Source: Planctomycetota bacterium (GTDB lineage: Bacteria > Planctomycetota > Planctomycetia > Gemmatales > Gemmataceae). From it: a DNA stretch of 64,000 bases. This document shows positions 1-9,689 of this stretch, in pieces. Each line of letters begins with the position of its first letter. Within the stretch, counting starts at the first letter, position 1. The stretch is taken from positions 1 to 64,000 of the forward strand of contig JAKOSN010000067.1 of the NCBI GenBank assembly GCA_029777335.1. Reading direction: 5' to 3'. Position numbers and translations under genes: made by a program. The notes beneath the pieces are model-generated. The model ran no database searches. It was not told where the DNA came from and worked only from the letters and a program-made list of their open reading frames with translations.

Positions 1-2791
1 GCGCAGACAGGCCCTGAGTCTTGACAACCTTGGCGACTACATCCTCGGGGAAGGTCCACTGGTTGTTGCTGTAAAACTCCTTCTGGTGTTGCTGTGTGTA
101 GGCGATGATCGGCCAGACCAACTGCTGCATCCGATAGGTGGTGAGAGCAGCACCAAGCCGGTTCGCAGTGAACTCCCTGTCCAGGCGCGCGAGACTCTCC
201 GAGGAGAGACGCCCACCAAGTGGATCACTCAGTAGTTTCTTCTGCGGATCGGCCTTGAAAACCTCCTCGAAGAGTCCGGCTTTGAATTGCCACTCCCCTG
301 AGGTTTTATCCTTCTCCAAAAACGGATGATCGCCACTGTTGACATGGTTCCAGAGAGTCATGGCGATCTGGGCCAACTGCTGGTCCATCTGGCGGCGACG
401 GTCCAGCGCAGGGTTGACCTCCCAGAGTGCTGGCATCTTGGGCTGCACCGCCGTCATCAACACCTGGGCGATCTGTTGTTGGCTGGCAGGCAATTCAGGT
501 TCGCGCACGAGGGTATCAATCGTTTCGCGCGGCTGATAGACAGCCTGGGCACGCGGTTTGAGGAGTTCCTCCTGCAGGGTGAAGTAGACTTTCTCCAGGC
601 CAGGTTGCATATCCTGCAAGGCGTAGACCGCTTCATCCACGATCAGGACTCCAAGCGCTGCCTGCGTGGGTTTCCCGGCCTGATCCGTCACCTGGAAGCG
701 AATAACTCCATCCTGGCCGGGGCGGTATTCCTTCTCCGCCTCAACCTTGATGCGCAGATCCTCGGTGGGTTGGGCATAAACGATGCGGCTATCACGAATG
801 ATCTCGCCGCTCAGCAGCATTTGATACGCGTGTACCTCCAGAGTGCCAAAGACCTCCGGGGGCAACGCCAGTTTCTGGGTAGCCTTGCCCTGCTTGACAT
901 CGAGCGAGGTGGTCAGCATCGTCTGGCCATCTCGGATCACATCGACGTAGACGCTGGGCAACCCCGCGGAGGAGCGGACCTCGACATTCATCGTGTCGCC
1001 ACCCTTGTAGATCGCCCTGTCCAGACGAAGCAGGACATTTTCCCCGAATGGTTCACTATTCAAGGCACTGGTCGCCTCGGCCTTGTTGCCCTTGCTGTCG
1101 GTAGCGACCACGTACAGATCCAGGAGGCTTTTCTGTCCCCCAACCGTGACGGTCTTACCGCCTACCATCTCGACATTGCGGTTCTCCCACTCCCCGATCC
1201 GAAACTGCTCGGGTTTGGGAGTGATCATGATCTCCGCCAACCCCGCATCGTTGGTTTTCGTGGTGGCCAACGGTTTATCCTGGCGCCGGGAGGCGAACCA
1301 GAGGTTCAGATCGCACCGAGCTGGGCTGCCATCGGGGTAAATCGCTGCGACGAAGACGCGATTCTCCACGCCGGGGATCAATCGGCCGGCCTCGGGGATC
1401 AGACTCACGCGGATCGCCTGCGTGCTCACAGGGTAGGTGCGGCTGATCGTTTCGCTGTGGTCTGCCGTGTCGGTCAGTTTCGCCTCCAACCGCACCAGGG
1501 CGTTGCCCTTCTCCAAGGGCTGGCCGACGAAGTAATCGGGAAGCGGAATCTCGAACTTGACGTGGCCGTTCTCGTCGGTCTTCCCCTCCCAGGTTTGAAA
1601 CTCCTTGAAGGCCACATCGAACGTACTGGCCGTCACCTTCACCTTGCTGTTGGCGACATGCTTCCCGAACAGATAGTCACTTTGCAGCTCTGCTTTGATG
1701 ATTTCTTTGGGGAGGTAATACTTCTTGTCGGTGGTGATCGTGGTTTTGAACTTGGGGAGCACGTATTGCTTGACTGTAACGGTCTTGCTCGCCTGGTGTT
1801 CGCCCAGGATGGCGCGAATCTGGTAATCGCCGGTGTTCACTTCATCGGCGAGCTGGAAATCGACCGCACAGATTCCGTAGTCCGAAGTTTTCTGCTCCTT
1901 CTTGAAGACCTTGTTCCCCTTGCTGTCCTCCACCTCGAAGGTCAGAAACTTGCCCTGGGCCGGCGTCAGATTGAAGGCTGCGAGCGACAGAGCGCGGATG
2001 TGGATCACCTGACCGGGCTGATAAAGCGGTTTGTCGGTGACGAGCAGTACTTTCGGCTGCGACTTGACGCGAATCTCTCTGGCCAGTTGCTCGTGCCCGA
2101 AATTGGAGGTCGTGGCTACTTCCAGTTTGTAGGAGCCGGTCTTGAGATCGGGCGGGACGCGAAAACGCACGGTCGCCTTGCCATCGGCGCCGGCCTTTCC
2201 AGTGTAGAGCTCGCGCAGGAGCTTGCCATCGTCAGAACGCAGACGAACCTCGATACGTGAGTCAGGCAAGGGGATGTTTTCCGTCATCGACTTGACCCCA
2301 TGGACCTCACACCGGAGCGAGGCGATGCTGCCTGGATGCAGCTCCTGTCCCGCGCTCAGGGTGGTTTCGTGGGCCTTGATCAGCAGAACCTTGGCGAGCG
2401 GGGTCTCGGCGTTGTGATCACCAAAGCGACAGCGCACCTTCAACCGGTCAGCAGCCAGTTTCGGCTGCGCGAACTCGAAGCGGTGGCTCTCGGTTGATTC
2501 TTGCTGGGTGATGCTTCGTTCCGTGCTCGCGACTTCCTTCCCCTCTGGATCGAGGAGTTCCACGCGAAGGGTCCCTTGCAAGAGTTTACCCTGGGGATTC
2601 TTCAGATTGACCGTGATCAGGAGTTTGTCGGTGGTCTGAAAGGCGGCTGCCTCCGAGGAGATGGGGGCTGCCTTGACCTGGTTGCCGCTGGGAGCGAGGA
2701 ATACAAGAGCGCCGATCAGAGCACCGAGCACGGTGAGCATGCCGAGCGGTACCCATGGATAATACCAACGAGCGCGCGTGGTGGTAGACAT
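1..2791 (-). CDS. alpha-2-macroglobulin-like (MG2 domain) protein, 3' part cut by window edge
   Basis: The reading frame is open from an ATG at 2791 to the left edge (930 codons), so the C-terminal part is missing. Translation gives a short cytoplasmic start (MSTTTRARWYY), a hydrophobic segment at about residues 13-33 that acts as signal peptide or anchor, then repeated beta-rich macroglobulin domains. The stretch LLVTDKPLYQPGQVIHIRAL near residue 250 is the typical MG2 signature, and KQYVLPKFKTTITTDKKYY follows as the next MG domain. Bacterial alpha-2-macroglobulins are exported protease traps. The thioester CxEQ motif that would prove trap activity lies, if present, beyond the edge. A GGGAGG ribosome-binding site precedes the ATG. 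The neighbouring VIT/VWA gene lies 159 bases upstream on the same strand. Family assignment is good; inhibitor function is inferred. Confidence 0.85.
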   Translation of the reverse strand, partial: MSTTTRARWYYPWVPLGMLTVLGALIGALVFLAPSGNQVKAAPISSEAAAFQTTDKLLITVNLKNPQGKLLQGTLRVELLDPEGKEVASTERSITQQESTESHRFEFAQPKLAADRLKVRCRFGDHNAETPLAKVLLIKAHETTLSAGQELHPGSIASLRCEVHGVKSMTENIPLPDSRIEVRLRSDDGKLLRELYTGKAGADGKATVRFRVPPDLKTGSYKLEVATTSNFGHEQLAREIRVKSQPKVLLVTDKPLYQPGQVIHIRALSLAAFNLTPAQGKFLTFEVEDSKGNKVFKKEQKTSDYGICAVDFQLADEVNTGDYQIRAILGEHQASKTVTVKQYVLPKFKTTITTDKKYYLPKEIIKAELQSDYLFGKHVANSKVKVTASTFDVAFKEFQTWEGKTDENGHVKFEIPLPDYFVGQPLEKGNALVRLEAKLTDTADHSETISRTYPVSTQAIRVSLIPEAGRLIPGVENRVFVAAIYPDGSPARCDLNLWFASRRQDKPLATTKTNDAGLAEIMITPKPEQFRIGEWENRNVEMVGGKTVTVGGQKSLLDLYVVATDSKGNKAEATSALNSEPFGENVLLRLDRAIYKGGDTMNVEVRSSAGLPSVYVDVIRDGQTMLTTSLDVKQGKATQKLALPPEVFGTLEVHAYQMLLSGEIIRDSRIVYAQPTEDLRIKVEAEKEYRPGQDGVIRFQVTDQAGKPTQAALGVLIVDEAVYALQDMQPGLEKVYFTLQEELLKPRAQAVYQPRETIDTLVREPELPASQQQIAQVLMTAVQPKMPALWEVNPALDRRRQMDQQLAQIAMTLWNHVNSGDHPFLEKDKTSGEWQFKAGLFEEVFKADPQKKLLSDPLGGRLSSESLARLDREFTANRLGAALTTYRMQQLVWPIIAYTQQHQKEFYSNNQWTFPEDVVAKVVKTQGLSA

Positions 2792-2883
2792 GAATCCCTC
2801 CCCTGACTGAGTTCTGTCTTGTTTGCTTTGGGCTAACTTACCAGACGAGTGAGAAGGGAAAAAGTTGGCGCGGGAAGAACACA

Positions 2884-2921
2884 GAGACGGGACCGGGGAA
2901 GAATCTCCCCAGCCCCGTCTC
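2884..2921 (-). terminator. hairpin downstream of the VIT/VWA gene
   Basis: Arms GAGACGGG (2884-2891) and CCCGTCTC (2914-2921) enclose a second GGGGA/TCCCC pairing. The hairpin lies just past the stop of the minus-strand gene ending at 2951. The tract after the stem is only weakly T-rich, so termination is plausible but unproven. Confidence 0.45.
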
Positions 2922-2950
2922 GAAATCATTCAACGGAAGGAGTGCTCGCA

Positions 2951-5900
2951 TCAATACTTAACGCGAGTGACCTCGACCGTTTCCCCTGTTTTCTTGAGCA
3001 CCACGGTATGACGCTCCACTTGTTCCTGGGGGGTACCGGCGTAACGCGTTACCACGATCTGTACATTCGTTTCACCGGACAGCAGATTGTTGTTGGCAGC
3101 AAAGTAATTCACCAGGATGCGATATTCTCCCAAACTCGCCTTTTGCACGCGATAGCGTTCAGGGCCATATCCCTGGGTTTGATCGGTGGAGAGTTCCCCG
3201 CCGTTTTTCGTGCTCGGGTGAGAGTAGAAGCATTTGGTCCCATCGGGTTCGATGACCCATAGATCAATATCGGTGGCATCGGTGTTCCAGGAGATGGTGA
3301 CACGGAGATCGCTCGGTTGGGGATTCGGATCGAGTTCGCGCGCCCGTTGCTTGAAGAAGGCGCTCACCTCGGGCGCGAGTTTGTGGCGTGCCAGCGTTTC
3401 GCGCAACATCTGGCTGTATTCCTCAGTCGCAACCGTTTTCAACGCTGGGCCAAAGCGATTGTGCCAGGTCCCAGCGAGAATGATCTCATATTGGAGCGCT
3501 GCCAGGCCAAAGTGACCGCTCTTCTGCAAACTAAGGGCCAGGTCGCGGTAGCTGTGAGCCTCGAACGGTCGTTGCGTCAACACCTGGGCGAAGAGTCGGA
3601 CCGCCTGCTCGGGTTGCTCCAGGTCCAGTAACCGATAACCCACCAGCCGAAGCGCGTCACTGCGCCCTGGATACTCCTCAATGATGCTTGACAGGGCTCG
3701 GACGGCACCAAAACTATCTCCCTCGTGCAGTCGTCGTCGCGCCTCGCGGGTGAACAGATCGATCGCGGGACGTTTCTGGTTGAGCCCCTTCAGATAATCC
3801 TCCTCGACATCTTGCCGAGAAAGCAGGCTGCCAGGGAGCGACCGACTCGGAAGCTCCAGATCCTGATCGCCGAGGAGAGTTAGCAATTTGTTGATCGGCG
3901 TATCCTTTTGTTTGGGCTGAGCCAGGAGTCGCTCGACGCGCGAGACCAAATGGCGCCACCTCTCGCGCGGTGAACTCTCCTGGGCCAGGCTGGACCACGC
4001 CTCGGCGAGGAATGCGGCCAGATCCCCGCTCACGGTCTTGCCGCGTTCCTGCTCAAGGTTGAGTCGTTTGAAGTCCGCCTCATTCTCCAGCACCAGGAAC
4101 GACGCCACCCGACTGCCAATGTTGTACTCCTGGCAATAAGCGGTCGTCAGGCTCTCGAGTTTCGGATCGTGCAGAGCGAGTAACTCCGCAACCGCGACTT
4201 CGCCCCAGCCTCGGGCGGCCAGTTCACTCCCCCCATTGACCTCCAGGGTGTACACTTCTTCTCGCGGTTCGCCCAGGTAGGTTCCGCTGATCTTGACGCG
4301 GGCCTTTCCCGTGCGTTCACAGCGTGCCGCCAGGATCAGCTCGCCCCCCGGATAGACGGCGGCCTTGCGACCCGCGACCAGGATGTCGCTAGCCCTGGGC
4401 CCATCGAGGAACGTGATACCGTTGATCTCCCAGCATTGCTCTCGATGCGCCCGGGCAACGGTCTTCAACTCGGCCTCGCTCAAACACTGGAAAACGGCCC
4501 CTCCGCGTCGGGTGAGAGCGGTGAATAGCACTTCGTTCTCGGCACCCAGTCCCGTGCGGTAGCAATGGAAGCGAATGGGATAGGGGCATTTTTGCTCGAA
4601 GCGAGTCACCAGCGTGTTGATATCGCTCTCGCCCCAGGTGATCTGCCCATCGGTGAGAACGAAGGCGTTTACCGGGGTGCGTGGCTTGATGACAAACCCG
4701 GGCTTGACCAGTTTGTCCAGCGCACACTCCAGATCAGTGGCGCCTTCGAGGAGGAGTCCATCGAGTTGTTTGAAGGTTTGTTCGCGCCCTTGCGGAGTGT
4801 TCTCGATCCACCCCCTGGGCTGGACCCATGCGGCTCCAACGTTAAAGGTGAGCACGTTGAAGTGGGTCAGCTCCTTGTCGCTCTCCAGGATTCGACGGAG
4901 CAACTTCATGTTGACGTCAAAGCGCTCGGGGTGTTCGCTGAGTGAGGTATCGAGCAGAAAGATGGCATGGTGTGCAAAGGGTTTGGCCTGTACGCTCTTC
5001 AGCTGGGGTCGAATGCGGGTGTAAAGGTGCTGGAGCCCATTCTCCCCCTGCTGACCAGAGATCACCTGCAGCTGCGGATCAGTCGGGGTGTACGCAAAGA
5101 GCACCTCGCCACCGGGTCCCTGCTTCTTCCAGGTATGGCGATAGGTCAGGCGCTTTTTCCCCTCTGTTTTCTCGATATTGTCAGGGCGGACGCTCCAGTC
5201 CTTCATGTCCTGCTTGCGCGCCTGCAGCGAAAACTGCATCTCGGTTAGCTTCACACGCGGCAACGCAAAGCGGTAGATCGCCTTCCCCTCGCTCATCGGC
5301 AGGAGTTCCTCATAAGCGAGCAGGACGCGATTGTAGCCCTTGCGCGGAATGGGAAAGACTCGACCACTAAACGTGTTCCCCCCGGCGTATTCGAGCAAGG
5401 CCGGATCAACACGACCGCGAACGATGTCCTCGTAGGTCTCCAGAGCCTTTTCCTTGTTAACCAGGTGTGCCTCCTGCAGCCGTCCCCAATCCTCGTTGTT
5501 CACGTGGCGCACAATCTGCTGGGGGCTGAGTTCATGAAGTTGCTCTGCGGGGAGAGGAGGCGTTTCGCCACGACGTCCAAACCGAGCCGGCACCTGTTCG
5601 CGTGACTGACCGAGGAACATGGCGTAGTAGCTTGGGCTGGCGCCTGTCGGGAGCGGATATTCGAAAGTCCCTTCCAACTGGCGGTCGTGCGGATTGCGGA
5701 AGACGTGATCCACCAGGGTGCGCGCTCGCGGACCGTCGATGGTAACCGTCACCTGTAAACTGATTAGTTCCAGCGCATTGCCATCACCCACATAGACGCG
5801 GGCAACTGTGGGGCTTTGCCGATCGCGCTTCCAGGTTTGTGGACCACTAGAGGAGGACTTACCCTTGTCTCCGTCCTCCAGTGCCTTCTTCTTTTCGTCC

Positions 5901-6565
5901 TTCTCATAGAGTCCCTCCCCAGAGTGCTCGGCCCATAAGCGGGTGCCTGACTCCCTCCCTTCGGCCTTGCTCCGGGGTAAGGGGTCGGGAACGACAGGAC
6001 GGGGAGGCGAATCAATTGCTCCACGAGGATTCCTGAGATCGTTCAGGCCATTCCCCTCCTTCTCACTCGCCTTCTGCTCTTCCCTCCTGCTCTCACCCTT
6101 TTCCGCCTCGTCGGTGCCGGAATGCGGATTCCGAAGGCGAGTTTCATTCTCAACCACAGTGGAGTCAGGATTCTTGGTGAAGTCCGAGAGAGTGTTGGAA
6201 ACGCCGCCAGAATCGCGCTTCCTCCGTTCAAATTCAAGGCCGAGAGCGGGATTGGGGTTGTTCGTTCGGGCGATCCGCTCCTCGTTCTCGGAGTGGGGTG
6301 ACGGTGATTGCTTGAGTACCACTGGGATGGAGGCGAGGCCAACTAACACCGCGGCAGCCACCCCGGCGGCGACCAATCGACGAATCCGCTGTCGGACCGG
6401 GTGATTCCCCTTGCGCTGGGCGAGAGCGCTGGCACGCTCCAGCGTCCGCGACTCTCCGTCGACGGGTGGGGGAGTGTTGACAATGGCGCGAACGGCTTCG
6501 CGCAAAGGGGAAGACAAATCGGAGGGAGGAGTCGCCTCCGGCAGCGGTTCGCGATCATCGCTCAT
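2951..6565 (-). CDS. membrane-anchored VIT/VWA domain protein with TPR and DUF2135-like C-terminus
   Basis: The protein has 1204 residues. Residues 1-62 are a polar, probably cytoplasmic N-terminus and 64-85 a single membrane span. A low-complexity charged linker follows to about 250, then a VIT domain (about 255-370; LISLQVTVTIDGPRARTLVD). A VWA domain starts near 533 with an intact MIDAS start (DTSLS) and FVLTDGQITWG. TPR-like helices lie near 930-1030. The C-terminus near 1078-1160 (VTISWNTDATDIDLWVIEPD) resembles DUF2135, which often follows VIT/VWA. VIT/VWA proteins in bacteria are surface or envelope proteins of uncertain function. The start ATG overlaps the stop of the ECF sigma gene by 4 bases, so the two are co-translated. 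The N-terminus sits where an anti-sigma factor would normally be, but no HxxxCxxC zinc motif is visible. Confidence 0.88.
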   Translation of the reverse strand: MSDDREPLPEATPPSDLSSPLREAVRAIVNTPPPVDGESRTLERASALAQRKGNHPVRQRIRRLVAAGVAAAVLVGLASIPVVLKQSPSPHSENEERIARTNNPNPALGLEFERRKRDSGGVSNTLSDFTKNPDSTVVENETRLRNPHSGTDEAEKGESRREEQKASEKEGNGLNDLRNPRGAIDSPPRPVVPDPLPRSKAEGRESGTRLWAEHSGEGLYEKDEKKKALEDGDKGKSSSSGPQTWKRDRQSPTVARVYVGDGNALELISLQVTVTIDGPRARTLVDHVFRNPHDRQLEGTFEYPLPTGASPSYYAMFLGQSREQVPARFGRRGETPPLPAEQLHELSPQQIVRHVNNEDWGRLQEAHLVNKEKALETYEDIVRGRVDPALLEYAGGNTFSGRVFPIPRKGYNRVLLAYEELLPMSEGKAIYRFALPRVKLTEMQFSLQARKQDMKDWSVRPDNIEKTEGKKRLTYRHTWKKQGPGGEVLFAYTPTDPQLQVISGQQGENGLQHLYTRIRPQLKSVQAKPFAHHAIFLLDTSLSEHPERFDVNMKLLRRILESDKELTHFNVLTFNVGAAWVQPRGWIENTPQGREQTFKQLDGLLLEGATDLECALDKLVKPGFVIKPRTPVNAFVLTDGQITWGESDINTLVTRFEQKCPYPIRFHCYRTGLGAENEVLFTALTRRGGAVFQCLSEAELKTVARAHREQCWEINGITFLDGPRASDILVAGRKAAVYPGGELILAARCERTGKARVKISGTYLGEPREEVYTLEVNGGSELAARGWGEVAVAELLALHDPKLESLTTAYCQEYNIGSRVASFLVLENEADFKRLNLEQERGKTVSGDLAAFLAEAWSSLAQESSPRERWRHLVSRVERLLAQPKQKDTPINKLLTLLGDQDLELPSRSLPGSLLSRQDVEEDYLKGLNQKRPAIDLFTREARRRLHEGDSFGAVRALSSIIEEYPGRSDALRLVGYRLLDLEQPEQAVRLFAQVLTQRPFEAHSYRDLALSLQKSGHFGLAALQYEIILAGTWHNRFGPALKTVATEEYSQMLRETLARHKLAPEVSAFFKQRARELDPNPQPSDLRVTISWNTDATDIDLWVIEPDGTKCFYSHPSTKNGGELSTDQTQGYGPERYRVQKASLGEYRILVNYFAANNNLLSGETNVQIVVTRYAGTPQEQVERHTVVLKKTGETVEVTRVKY

Positions 6566-7059
6566 TGCGGGTCTCCTGTGGGAATTCCGGTCAGCAGGGC
6601 TTCGAGGCGTGCCCGCGCTTTGTGCAGGGCGACCGCCACACTGCCACAGCGAATATTCAAGATATCTGCGATCTGTTGATAGGAAAGATGCTCAAAGTAG
6701 CGAAGACAGAAGACACTGGCTTCGCGTTCGGTTAACTCCGTCAGGGCCTGGCGCAGTCGTGTCCCCAGTTCGTCGGCAATCGCCTGTTCCTCAGGACTAT
6801 CGGTACTGGCCAACAGGCGCAAGCCATCCAGAGGTTGTGTGTACCGGCGCTGGCGCAGACGGTCGAGGGCGCGACAGGCCGCCATCCGGCGCAGCAATCC
6901 GGTCCAGGTTTGTACAGGGCGTTGCTGGTAGAGACGAAAGACCTCGAGAAAGACTTCCTGAGCGACATCCTCGGCGTCGGCACTGTGGCCAAGAATCCGC
7001 CAGGCGGTCCCGAATACCATCGAACCGTGGGTGCGCACCAACTGGTTCCAGTCCGTCAC
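6562..7059 (-). CDS. ECF-family RNA polymerase sigma factor
   Basis: The protein has 165 residues with the two-domain ECF layout. Region 2 covers about residues 5-75 (GTAWRILGHSADAEDVAQEVFLEV split over helices, with DAEDVAQEVF as the conserved core). Region 4 covers about 105-160 (LTEREASVFCLRYFEHLSYQQIADIL as a helix-turn-helix). It would direct RNA polymerase to a small regulon, often its own operon. The stop overlaps the ATG of the VIT/VWA protein (ATGA), which makes that membrane protein the likely regulator or the main output. No GC-rich C-terminal extension is present. Substrate signal unknown. Confidence 0.93.
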   Translation of the reverse strand: MTDWNQLVRTHGSMVFGTAWRILGHSADAEDVAQEVFLEVFRLYQQRPVQTWTGLLRRMAACRALDRLRQRRYTQPLDGLRLLASTDSPEEQAIADELGTRLRQALTELTEREASVFCLRYFEHLSYQQIADILNIRCGSVAVALHKARARLEALLTGIPTGDPQ

Positions 7060-7159
7060 GGATAGGTCCTCCTGCCGTGCGGGAGCAAGACGTCTTCGCT
7101 ATCAGCAGGTCGAGTCGAATCGGGACAATGTTACTGCGAAGAGGCGATTTTCCGTGCTG

Positions 7160-7840
7160 CTATTCGTGCGGGAGAGAGGTCAACGCCTCATGATGGCCAA
7201 CGAGCACCAGGATATCGTTATCCTGGATGATTTCCTCGCTGCCTGGGACAGCGATGGTCCGTTCGCGTGTTTCCTTACCATTCTGGCGGAACTCGACCTG
7301 GCGCTTGATGGCGACCACATTGACCTGGTACCGCGAGCGCAGCTTGAGCTGTGCCAGCGTCTTGCCCCGAAAACTCTGGGGCGCACGCAACTGCACCACG
7401 CCGTGTTCGTCGTCGAGTTCAATAAAATCCTCAAGCTGCGGATTCACGAGACGGCGCGCCAGTTCACGCGCTGCGTCGTTCTCCGGTTGAATGATCTGAT
7501 CGGCGCCGATGCGCGCGAGAATATCAGCCTGCGACTGCGTTTGCGCACGCGCGATCACCTGACGCGCGCCCAGTTTTTTGGCGATCAACGTGGTCAGGAG
7601 GGAGGATTCCAGTCCTTCGCCGATCGCCACCACACAGACATCGACCTCGCCAATGCTCTGGGCGCGCATCGCCTCCTCGTCGGTCATGTCCATCTGAACG
7701 GCAACGGTCACGTGATCCTTGATTTCATCCACCAGGCGGCCGTTGCGGTCGGCAGCGATCACCTCAAGCCCACTGGCGCCCAGTTCGCGCGCCAGCCGCA
7801 TCCCGAATCGTCCCAGTCCCAGCACCGCGATCTTGCGCAT
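7160..7840 (-). CDS. Trk/Ktr potassium uptake regulatory subunit (RCK)
   Basis: The protein has 226 residues, the usual size for single-RCK KtrA/TrkA-type gating subunits. It begins with the dinucleotide-binding fold MRKIAVLGLGRFGMRLA (GxGxxG), followed by an acidic D/R end of beta-2 (AADRNG) and the RCK_N core with SLLTTLIAKKLGARQVIARA. An RCK_C domain starts at about residue 140. The start at 7840 was chosen because the homologous sequence begins there and AAGGGAG lies just upstream; an upstream ATG at 7996 would add 52 unrelated residues that overlap the transporter gene. It lies 34 bases downstream of the membrane subunit, in the same operon, and should form the ring that gates K+ flux in response to nucleotides. 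Confidence 0.93.
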   Translation of the reverse strand: MRKIAVLGLGRFGMRLARELGASGLEVIAADRNGRLVDEIKDHVTVAVQMDMTDEEAMRAQSIGEVDVCVVAIGEGLESSLLTTLIAKKLGARQVIARAQTQSQADILARIGADQIIQPENDAARELARRLVNPQLEDFIELDDEHGVVQLRAPQSFRGKTLAQLKLRSRYQVNVVAIKRQVEFRQNGKETRERTIAVPGSEEIIQDNDILVLVGHHEALTSLPHE

Positions 7841-7874
7841 GATCTCCCTTTCGGTATCCGACCGATGCCAGTGC

Positions 7875-9689
7875 TCAGCCGAGCACCACTCGTTCTTCCG
7901 GGTAGCGGTAGCGCTCCGGGGCAGCCCGGTGAGCCAGGGCGATAAGCAGGGTAAGCGGACCGACGCGTCCCATGAACATTGCCAGGATGATGACACAGCG
8001 GGAAGCAGTGCTCAAGCTGGCGGTCACCCCCGTGGAGAGCCCCACGGTGGCCAGAGCGCTGCTGACCTCGAAGAGGTAATCGAGGAAGTAGCCCGGTTGA
8101 TTCTCGATAGCCACCGTGACGAGCGTCAATCCCACCACCAGAGTGGCCCCGACGGCGATGATGAGCAATGCGCGATAAACCAGTGTATCGGGGATGGTTC
8201 GACGAAAGACCTCCACGCGATGACGACTGCGAATGACCGAACGCAGGGTCAGGATCATCACAGCAAGTGAGACGGTTTTAACCCCTCCGCCGGTGGATCC
8301 TGGCGAGGCGCCGATGAACATCAAGAGAACCATCAGGAACTTGGTCGCCTCGCGCATTTCTCCGATCGGGATGGTATTGAAACCAGCGGTCCGTGTAGTG
8401 ACCGACTGAAACCAGGCGTCGGCCAGCTGTTCCTCGAAGGATTTATCATGGAGCATGCCGGGACCTTCGAGTATGAAAATCCCCACCGTCCCCCCGACCA
8501 GGAGTATCAGCGTGGTGACCACCACGAGTCGGGTAGTGACATTCAATGTGGCGTGATGGTGCGGACGAAGTGTGCTCCGGGTGTGAAAGTAGTTTTTCAA
8601 CTGGGAAAGCCCAACCTCGAAGAGGTTGTAGAGCACAGTGAAACCAAGTCCGCCAATGATGATCAACCCAGCGACTCCGCCCCACACCTCCCAGCGTGCC
8701 CCGTACCCTTCCAGACTGGCGGGCAAGAGCGAGAACCCGGCGTTGCAAAAGGCACTGACCGCATGGAACACGCTGAAAAACACACGATCTTCGAGCGGAA
8801 GATCGGACCACAGACGAGTCAGAATCAACGCTCCAATTGCTTCTGTGACGAGGGTGAGCACGAGGATGGCCACCACCAGCCGGCGCACCTCGGTCAACAC
8901 CTTTCGTTCGAGGAGATCGCCAAGGAGGACGGTTTCGTGAACCATTAACCCGCGACCCAGCAACATACTGAAAAAGCCGCCAAAGGTCATGATCCCCAGC
9001 CCCCCCACCTGAATCAACGCGAGAATGACCATCTGTCCCCCACGCGACCAGTAAGTGCCGGTATCGGTCACTGTCAAGCCGGTGACACAGACCGCACTGG
9101 TGGAGGTGAACAGTGCCGTCCAGAAGTCGGCTCCCTCTGCGGTCGGACGGGCAAAGGGGAGCATGAGCAGCAAGGTTCCAACCAGGACTACGACCAGGAA
9201 CGACAGAACGAGGATGGTGGCGGGACTCCAGCCAGCGACACTAATGCGCCGAAAAAGGCCGACCAATCCCAGCCCAGCCCAGACGAGGATTGTCAACCGC
9301 CACCACAGGTGGATTGCTTCCGTGCGAGTACCCACGAGCACAGCGTGGGCCAACATTCGATTCGGAACCACCAGAGCAAGGACGCTCCACCCCAGGAGCG
9401 TGATGGCCACGATGGTGACATGCAACCGATGACCGCGGAAGCGATCTGTTCCGGAAGGGGTAACAAGCCATTCCAGCAGGGGCAATGTTGAGAGAATCAT
9501 CGCCAGCCCGAGAAAGAGGCGGTCGAGTTCGGCGATCAACCACGACAGGTGAGGAAATCCCAGGGCCGCGATTATAGCAACCACTCCGAGGACAAGACAG
9601 GGCACCCGGATGAGCGTGATCATTTGCAAGGCGCGCTTGGGAAGCGGGGTGGGTTTGTTGAGTGAAGAGGAACCGGGAGAGCGCGCCAT
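7875..9689 (-). CDS. Trk/Ktr potassium uptake transmembrane subunit (TrkH family)
   Basis: The protein has 604 residues. The C-terminal two thirds carry the four pore-loop repeats of the TrkH/KtrB fold, each with its glycine filter: SAVCVTGLTV, SAFCNAGFSL, TTRTAGFNTI and SALATVGLST. About 150 residues with extra hydrophobic helices precede the pore region, longer than compact KtrB proteins. The transporter moves K+ (with H+ or Na+) across the cytoplasmic membrane and works with the RCK subunit encoded 34 bases downstream. The ATG at 9689 is preceded on its own strand by a weak purine stretch. Whether to call it TrkH or KtrB cannot be settled from sequence inspection alone. Confidence 0.92.
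   Translation of the reverse strand: MARSPGSSSLNKPTPLPKRALQMITLIRVPCLVLGVVAIIAALGFPHLSWLIAELDRLFLGLAMILSTLPLLEWLVTPSGTDRFRGHRLHVTIVAITLLGWSVLALVVPNRMLAHAVLVGTRTEAIHLWWRLTILVWAGLGLVGLFRRISVAGWSPATILVLSFLVVVLVGTLLLMLPFARPTAEGADFWTALFTSTSAVCVTGLTVTDTGTYWSRGGQMVILALIQVGGLGIMTFGGFFSMLLGRGLMVHETVLLGDLLERKVLTEVRRLVVAILVLTLVTEAIGALILTRLWSDLPLEDRVFFSVFHAVSAFCNAGFSLLPASLEGYGARWEVWGGVAGLIIIGGLGFTVLYNLFEVGLSQLKNYFHTRSTLRPHHHATLNVTTRLVVVTTLILLVGGTVGIFILEGPGMLHDKSFEEQLADAWFQSVTTRTAGFNTIPIGEMREATKFLMVLLMFIGASPGSTGGGVKTVSLAVMILTLRSVIRSRHRVEVFRRTIPDTLVYRALLIIAVGATLVVGLTLVTVAIENQPGYFLDYLFEVSSALATVGLSTGVTASLSTASRCVIILAMFMGRVGPLTLLIALAHRAAPERYRYPEERVVLG

Noticed and set aside
326-2260. Long plus-strand open frame of 644 codons
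   Set aside because: It is antisense to the alpha-2-macroglobulin-like gene, whose translation has clear MG2 signatures and a good start. The plus-strand protein has no recognisable domain.
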